The notes beneath the pieces were generated by a model. The model worked only from the letters and a program-made list of their open reading frames with translations, did no database searches and was not told the DNA's origin. A stretch of 64,000 nucleotides of DNA. It comes from Agelas oroides. Its lineage: Eukaryota > Porifera > Demospongiae > Agelasida > Agelasidae. Positions 57,124 to 64,000 of the stretch are shown in pieces. Position 1 is the stretch's first letter. Each line of letters opens with the position of its first letter. The position numbers and the translations under genes are program-made. The stretch spans positions 2,644,641-2,708,640 of the forward strand of contig OX422194.1 of the NCBI GenBank assembly GCA_949130485.1, given 5' to 3'.

Positions 57124-59180
57124 GTGTACTACGTAAAAACTGTGATCGCAAAAGGCATGCATTGCAGTCCACCAGTGAGTGTAGCTCGCTTGACACACTT
57201 AGACATTAATTTGCTGGAAGGAGCCAATGATGCCATCCCTACAGGGTGGTTATTAGTGAGTGATGAGTACTCACGGTTAGCTTTGGTGAAGCTGACCACG
57301 CAAGGGCTGGAAGCAACAGGTGCTAAAGTAATGTACAGCATAGCTGTACATGATGACTTGACGTACAGCATTCATATGAGAGAAAAGCCTATGAGTTTGA
57401 ACAACACAACTCCATTGAAGGATTTGCCAAAAACTGTATCCACAACCTCAGCTCTGTCTGAGGTAATTAAAGCACTTGATTCAACAAAGCTTTGCATTGG
57501 AAATCAACACCACAAGTACCATACTTTGCGAGGGTGGAAAAAGGGATCCTTTTTCAATCAAACAGGTAAGCTGCTGATAGTTGAATTACATGTGCACACT
57601 GGCAACATGTAGTAGTCACAAGTAAACATTTTGCATGTATAATCAGCTGATTTTGAATAAGTTGTAAACACATAAGCATACATGCAACGTCAGATCTACC
57701 TTAATGTTACGTTTATTTAGCTATTTTAGCATGCATTAATTTAAGGGTTTTTTGGCTCTGATCGCTAAAATCGCTAAATTTAGTACGCGCAATTAAAAGT
57801 AACATTAAGGTATAGTGTATGCATAATGTTTTTATTAATTGCATGCATATTTATTGCAATGCATCTTTACTTTATAGGGTCTAAGGTGATTGCCTATGTG
57901 GACAAGCAGCTACTGCCTGCTGCATCAATTCGACATACGGATTGTGAAGTGCTTCTTCCTGCAGGAACTGAGCAGGAAAAGTGTTGCAAAGCATGCAGGC
58001 GCTACAGGAACACACTCAGAAGCCTCCTTTTCCGAAGCAAGGGAGCCTCACCAAAAGCTGGCAGCATACTTCACCACCATACAAATGATCGGTATCTGTC
58101 CAACACCAAAGCAGAAGGCAAAGGTAAAATGCAAAGAGTGGCCCTGAAGGAAGAACGAAGAAGAGTACGAAAGCTAAAGCTGAGGGTTGAAAAGCTGTCA
58201 AAGGAAGGAGTGGTGGTGGATAGTGATTCTCACGAAGACTTGCTTGCCATAATGAAAGAGAACTCTGAAAAAGTAGCAGCCAACTATCCTGACAACTCAT
58301 TTGCTAGGCTATTTTGGTCTCAGCAGTTGAAGGCTGCCCAACAGAAAACCTCTAAGAGCATGAGATGGCACCCAGTCATGGTGAGATGATGCATCTACCT
58401 CAGGCACATTTCTGGAAAGGGGTACGACTTACTCAGAGATTCTGGGTGCCTTTCACTTCCCTCGCAGAGAACACTATGTGATTACACATACTACAACAAA
58501 GCATGCACAGGATTTTCTGCTGGTACAGATGAAGAGCTTGTTCGGGTTTTAGAAGGGTCTGAGGAGTGGCAGAAGATTGTGATATTGCTCCTTGATGAGA
58601 TGTACATAAAATAAAACATTGTGTACAACAAGCATACAGGGAGGATTGTGGGGTTTACAGACCTAGGAGATGTTAACAACCACTTGCTGAGGTGAGACTT
58701 AGTTTGCTGTCCTATATCCACTCCAGGCCAGCTATGGGTTAATTTCTACATCACAGATTGGAGAGGTCTGCAGTTAGTGAACAGTCACTTGAGAATCCAG
58801 CAAAAACCATGCTCACCTTCATGGTCTGTGGCCTTTGTACAAATCTGGAGTAGTACCCCATATGTGCAATTCCTATGTTCTGTGTTGAAAGCTGACCTGA
58901 TGTACCGACTTTCCTGGAGTAAGATCATTCCTGTCTGAACGAATTTCACAGGACCATCTAGAAAAGTTTTTTGGTTGCCAGAGACAGCGTGGACGAGTTC
59001 ATGAAAATCCCACTGTGGCAGACTTCATTACCAACACACAAGCTCTTCGAGTTGCCAATACCTTAACAAGAGATGTTGCAAAAGGCAATTGCAGAGGCAG
59101 CAAGAGAAGTCACCACACATGTGATATTGATATACTCCTTGAAACTGTGAGCAATCGAATTTTCTGGTGGCGATGACATT
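57124..59180 (+). pseudogene. P-element/THAP9-like transposase, decayed
   Basis: Exon 57124-57565 (147 codons, ends with GT donor) joins exon 57878 onward in frame. The second exon reads through a Lys/Arg-rich coiled region to SMRWHPVMVR, then a TGA at 58387 where Trp is expected, then CIYLRHISGKGYDLLRDS, LSLPSQRTLCDYT, LLLDEMYIK, a TAA where Glu is expected, NIVYNKHTGRIVGFTDLGD. Later patches include LSERISQDHLEKFFGCQRQR and RVHENPTVADFITNTQALRV. DEM and the QDHLExxFG block are typical of P-element/THAP9 transposases. At least two in-frame stops and later frameshifts make it inactive. No THAP zinc finger is recognised at the N-terminus. Confidence 0.72.
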
Positions 59181-59734
59181 TTCCACATGCAACAGTTGTT
59201 CACCTACGTACCAGCGTGCCATCTGCTACTGTTCAAAGCACGCAGAGGTACCCTTCCTTTCTGTCCGAGTCATAGTAGCTTGTGTTTTCCTTGTGTGTGT
59301 GTGTAGTGTTAGCTATAGCTTGCATGAGCAAGAGAAGATATTTCCATATGACCTGAGATTCAGAGAAGTAAGGCATTCACTTTTACACCACCAGCCCTAT
59401 CAACTGGGGTATGGGAAGAGCTGCCACATCTTCTGTAAGAGACTTGCTGCAATGTGGAGTGAGAAGAGCGACATCCATACAGCAAAATCATGGGTGGATA
59501 TGTTGCCACTTGAGCTTTGCCCTGCTAAGAGCCTCTATTATGTCTATCAGATCTTCTGGAAACATGCCTGGAAATGCAGCTCTGTGTGATCCCATTGATT
59601 TCCAGTCAACTTTTTATAAACATTCTAGATATGTATATCTTTTACACTCAAAGTCTTTAAGATTTCACATCCTATTATACTTCATTTTACAAATTTTTGG
59701 TAACTATGCATGCAGTTATCATCATCAAAAAATC

Positions 59735-59870
59735 ACTCTAGCCAATGAAACATTTATGAAGTTTACAATCATGAGTCATCCTAGCCACACAGTTACCATC
59801 ATCAAAATAAATGTTTCATTGGCTAGAGTAATCAAGAAATTTACAATCATGAAACATCCTAGCCACACAG
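59735..59870. repeat. Nested inverted and direct repeats
   Basis: A perfect 23 bp inverted pair (59735-59757 and 59807-59829, ACTCTAGCCAATGAAACATT) encloses 49 bp. TTTACAATCATGAGTCATCC and the following TAGCCACACAG at 59761-59792 recur as a direct copy at 59839-59870. The pattern looks like a tandem duplication with an inverted half. Confidence 0.85.
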
Positions 59871-60061
59871 GACTTTTCTCATATACCTCTACTTATCTGC
59901 AACTGCATGGTTGCTGTACGTAAGTCAGCCTCTTAAAGATCTGCAGTGGCCCAGGGGTTAAAGTCAATGTTGATATCACGGAAGTATACGCATTTCCGTA
60001 AAAACCGCGTCCAAATATTCCGTTTCCAATCCCGGTACGGGTTATTAATCTATGGTTACAC

Positions 60062-60385
60062 TATACTAACCTCCGCGAGGTATACCGACTTCTCCCTGGA
60101 AATGACCACGCTCTGTGTGGACGATGAGGAGGGAGCGATGAAGGCAATCAGCTCTTCGCTTGCAGGAATTATCCACGCGTCCATTCCAGCTTCATGCTAC
60201 GGCACTTGACTGACGCATCTTTCCCTTTGAAGTTTACCGATCGTCTTGAACGAAGCAATGGAGACAGTTACCGTCGAAGCGATAATTATTGTTTCTGACT
60301 TCAAAACCACCCGAAGGTGTCTCACAGGAAGTATAACTCTGCAGTGTGGCCTTCAGCAGGTAAACAGAAATTCCGTAATTGCATG
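60062..60385 (-). mobile_element. Fragment of the 51121-type hAT-like element, without the palindrome
   Basis: In reverse it follows 51240-51610 closely (GATCGGTAAACTTCAAAGGG, AGCGAAGAGCTGA, ACACAGAGCGTGGTCA). Both long terminal repeats are missing. It preserves the empty site of the 51433 palindrome. Confidence 0.8.
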
Positions 60386-61377
60386 GGGCGAGTCACTAGC
60401 GAGTCGAATTGTGAATTGTGATATAATTATATACTAGGGGAGTCACCCATTACCAGACGTCACCAATTTCCGGACTGTGTATGCGAGGAAATTGTTCTTA
60501 AAACTGCAATTGCCGCACATTATACGTGCAGTAGTGTAACCTGAATGCCCAGACAACATATTTAGTTCCCAGGAATAAGAAAATAATGCTTAGTAAGTGG
60601 TATGCTGGAGAACAAGTCTTCTGTATTTTCACGATTACTTTATCTGCTTATGAATCTCATGAATGGAGGGTGTAAGGAAGACCTGTATTGTGAATGCTGT
60701 TTTTCTGATAGTATTTACCTTCCTCATGTTCAGTGCTTTCAGACTTAGGTTTTGATATATTTCATGCTTTATACTAGAAATAAGTTCTCAAAGTTGGTAT
60801 GCAGATCGTATGCACCTATAAAAAAAAAAACAATAACTAGAAATGATTATGAATGGCTTCTGCAAGATGAGGCATAATTTACAATGACTCTTGGAGCTTA
60901 TGAATGGAGTTAGGAATTAGTATTAGGGATGCTAAAGTTTATAATACATGCATTGTGTCATCCGTTAAGTCAATTTGAGGTACATAACAGTTTGCTAAGT
61001 TGTCACTGAATGATCCTGAAGCAAGGTATAGAGGAAAAGTGTCCAATCAATCTGCACCTGGTGGAGGCCCCAGAGTGACTGAACATGTACTGCCTGGTGG
61101 TGTAGAAGTCGGGGAAAATGGTGATAGTAAGGAGAATTATAAATGTCTAGCCTATGGTTCCCTAGAATCCCTACTCAGTTTGAGGTGTGTTTTAGCACAG
61201 CCTCAAATAGAATATCAAAGAACACCATGCACATTATTTGTATTTTCCTTAGCCTGCTTACTCACTGTTCAGGAGGGAAAACTAAAATGCTATCTGCATT
61301 CAAAAGTTTAGTCATATACCTAACGTTCTCCCCTGCACTTGCAACAGTCTTTTGTGGTAACCTTGGTCAAGGACACA

Positions 61378-61794
61378 GCAGGCCCGTAGGCAGGGGGGGT
61401 TCGAGGGGGTTCGCTTGAACCCCCCTTTTGGCCTCCAAAAGATTTTATATATACCACCTGTACATTTTAAGTACCCTACCATTTGAAAGTGGTTCACTAG
61501 TCTCGCTGCTATTGAGAATCACCGCCGTCCAAACGAGTCTGGTTGCAGCTATGCAGCAAATGTATACGTGGACAGCTAAAAATTGGATACAATACTCCGC
61601 GAGCCATGTAGCTACTACGGCTCTATGTCTGTCCCAAAATGGCCTCAGAAGCAATCTCAGAGCATCTAATTTCAAAAAATTTCCTGGGGGAGAATGCCCC
61701 CACACCCCCCTACTCTTACATGCTTATGCATGTATACATACACATCAGACACCCATGTAACCCCCCCTTCTAAAAATCCTGGCTACGGGCCTGC
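61378..61794. mobile_element. Inverted-repeat element, GCAGGCCCGTAG family, 417 bp copy
   Basis: GCAGGCCCGTAGGCAG at the left is mirrored by CTGGCTACGGGCCTGC at the right. Inside, GGGTTCGCTTGAACCCCCC forms a small hairpin near the left end. It matches 54733-55542 and 42530-42985. Confidence 0.8.
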
Positions 61795-62039
61795 ACAGTG
61801 TGCCTGTTAAGTGGCAAATTAAAGTGTTAATTGTTGGAGGGAGTGGCTTGTACATTTTATAGCACCATTGTCCATTTACTGGCACTCTGGAAACAACTTC
61901 AGTGCTGCATGGAAGTGGATAGATTGGAGTTCCTCAGTGGCAAGTTTCATAAGATTTGCTCCACAGGAAGGCCATGCCATGCTGCATTAGCCTCGTTTCC
62001 AGGCCTCCCCTGTTTTTTGTTCTTCGGTATAATACACGG

Positions 62040-62190
62040 AAGCTGAAGAGCATTGGCTTGTTTACATTTTCTCATGGCGGCAACTGGAATCAAAAAGGGG
62101 GCATGTCCCTTTGATGTGGCATGCGGCCCTTTGTAGTGGTCTGGCGGCATTTTCCTGTGGCTGGGCGGAACTTTGAAGAAATCCTCCAAC
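62040..62190. repeat. Dispersed repeat, reverse copy of 22060-22210
   Basis: It shares GGCATGTCCCTTTGATGTGG, GGCCCTTTGTAGTGGTCTGG and TTGTTTACATTTTC. A half TIR (TAGCCTCGTTTCCAGGCC) lies just before it at about 61988. Confidence 0.7.
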
Positions 62191-62199
62191 AAGCTTGGT

Positions 62200-63750
62200 G
62201 GAGTGGCTTGAATGTTTGTGAGTGTGCTAGAAAGGCAGCGATCCATCCTGGAAGATGGGTGTCATCACACAGTTGTCTGCCAAAGGTACTGTAGAAAGCT
62301 GACTTTTTCGGGCTTGTAGGCCCCACCTGGGAATGTGTGTAACTTGGCTCCATTCTAGGGGCAATGACAGGGAGTAGGTTTGTCAACATAACTCCCTGGC
62401 CTGGAGCCTTTCCCTTGCTGTATGCTGGCAGAGAAGGCTAAGCACTATGAGTAACAGCGCTAATCTAATGTCAAGTTGTTAACTCCAGCAACAATCTTCC
62501 TGAAAAGGTCGAGTGTCCACTAAATTGGGATCGTTGTATATCGTTTTGTGTAAAATTGGAATGCCAAAAGTGTCACTTATACGTAGTGGCAGGGTGTCTG
62601 CTATTCAGGGGTTTCTAATGTATTGAAGTCTATGGAGAAACAGTCGCGACGTTCAGAATTGTCTGTTATATTTTGGGTGTCCGCTATTGAGGGGTGTCTC
62701 TTAAGTGGGGTTCCACTGTAGTGACTTGCACTTAAATGATAGCAAGAATTACACTAAATTTGCACAATGAAAAACAATGAACATAAAACTATAGGTTATT
62801 TGACCATATAGAGTGCTGAGTTACAAAACTCTTGATGTTTGCTCTTGCTACCATAATGCCATGCTGTAGTTACGTTTTGTACTGTGGTGCTGCAATGCCA
62901 TGTGAGTCACGGGTATGAGGTGTGAGTAATGATGCAAGGTGTTCAGCTTCCATATCTCTTGTAATCCTATCAAGCACCCTCTGATGGTCTGTGAGGATTC
63001 CTTCATGGTTTGCTACCTGCACACCAAGTGGTAACCAACTGCAAGACAGAAAAGAAAGCTGTAGAGTAGATATACGTGTTTATATCTATAGTCAGTAGCT
63101 TATCTCCACTTTGCATAACAAGTCTTGTGCCTGAGGCTGCCATCAAGAGGCACTACTAGGCAAAGTAGGTATTGGGGAAAAAATGGTAAACTTTACTGGC
63201 GTTCTTGTGAACACAACCGCCATCCAAAAACCAGCATTCAGTGGTATATAGATTGTGATATTCCAGCACAACAGATAACCCACCACTACTCAATGAAATT
63301 GCAGTTACCATAGGAAATGACATCATTGTGAAGTTGTTGACAACTAGTAAAACTTTCAACTGTGTACTTTTGCAGCAAAAAAATTTTTTAGGCACATAAA
63401 TTCAGCCACGCAAAACAAACTTCTGTAGCTTACTAGACACTTGTATGCTGTTATAAATGATGTATGGTATCTGCTGAACTCCAATACTTGTATCACATAA
63501 CACAGAAGTATTTTTACAAGTTATGTGCACTTAAATATTTGATATTAGCTTATGCAACTCAAAAACATTAATAGTCACAATCCTTGAATAGTTGTCACCT
63601 TTGAATAGGCCAACAAATTCAAAAGCACTGACCTCACATAGTAGCAATACCTGGCTAGCACATGAACAGTGGACACATGGTCAGTGCCTACACGTACCTA
63701 GGAAATGGTCACAATTGTTTTACTGTATGTGTAAAGCTGATAGATTTTGG
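62200..63750. other. Stretch without recognisable features
   Basis: Short open frames only. No similarity to the receptor array, transposases or other families was recognised on either strand. Confidence 0.5.
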
Positions 63751-63751
<1 letters not shown>

Positions 63752-63837
<86 letters not shown>

Positions 63838-63859
63838 CACACACACACACACACACACC
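63752..63859. repeat. (CA)n microsatellite
   Basis: About 108 bp of CA dinucleotide with one TGCA interruption near 63836, followed by (ACA)n-type sequence. The long His/Thr and Val/Cys frames across it are artefacts of the repeat. Confidence 0.97.
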
Positions 63860-64000
63860 AACAAAACAACAACAACAACAGCAACAAAACACGACAGCAG
63901 AATCTGATACAGCACTCAAGAGCACAAATTAGCCTCAGTCACCCACAGTTATGGTTCAACAAATGCTGCAAACTAACCTGTTCTCTTGCATTTCACTGTA

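Noticed and set aside
63662-63932. His/Thr-rich and Val/Cys-rich open frames
   Set aside because: They are translations of the (CA)n microsatellite.

Overview
The window reads as nuclear DNA of an animal. Genes are split by spliceosomal GT-AG introns, the domains are metazoan receptor types (Ig, fibronectin III, single-pass membrane), interstitial TTAGGG-type runs are present, and transposon relics are dense (hAT-like, Penelope-like, CR1/L2-like LINE, Helitron, P-element/THAP9-like). A demosponge is my best guess, because the V-like Ig exons with the WFFPNGT and GIYxCEI signatures and the tyrosine-bearing tail resemble uncharacterised sponge receptors as I remember them. That is recall and inference, not a database result.

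Layout. (1) 1-6547, plus strand: the C-terminal nine exons of an ABCG half-transporter; the ATPase half lies before the window. A 602 bp hAT-like element with an 8 bp target duplication sits in its last intron. (2) 8283-34164, minus strand: the main feature, an exon array for a cell-surface receptor. From 5' to 3' (falling coordinates) it holds seven Ig+FN3 exon pairs, four V-like Ig exons placed between pairs, then one transmembrane exon and one cytoplasmic exon ending in two YxxV/L tyrosine motifs spaced like an ITAM. Every extracellular exon starts and ends in phase 1, so any subset can be spliced together in frame. The Ig and FN3 copies are almost identical, while the V exons differ in two loops. 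Two of the six V positions have lost their exon but keep flanking sequence. (3) 34165-44680: LINE remains, a TA-flanked element with a HIRAN-like ORF, a G-tract/C-tract hairpin, a 26 bp tandem repeat, zinc-ribbon elements, Helitron remains and a dead V exon. (4) 44680-50640: a composite repeat array built from ~1.03 kb units with TTAGGG-like runs. (5) 50640-64000: further mobile elements, a decayed Ig/V exon cluster at 53.85-54.58 kb, a P-element/THAP9-like transposase pseudogene at 57.1-59.2 kb, and a long (CA)n tract.

The live genes are therefore the ABCG transporter and the Ig/FN3 receptor array; most of the rest is mobile-element sediment. The array most likely encodes one membrane receptor, or a family of splice forms, whose ectodomain is assembled from repeated cassettes and joined to a single signalling tail. 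No signal-peptide exon was found, so the 5' end of that gene is unknown. All exon boundaries come from reading GT/AG sites and codon phase by eye; transcripts would be needed to confirm them.
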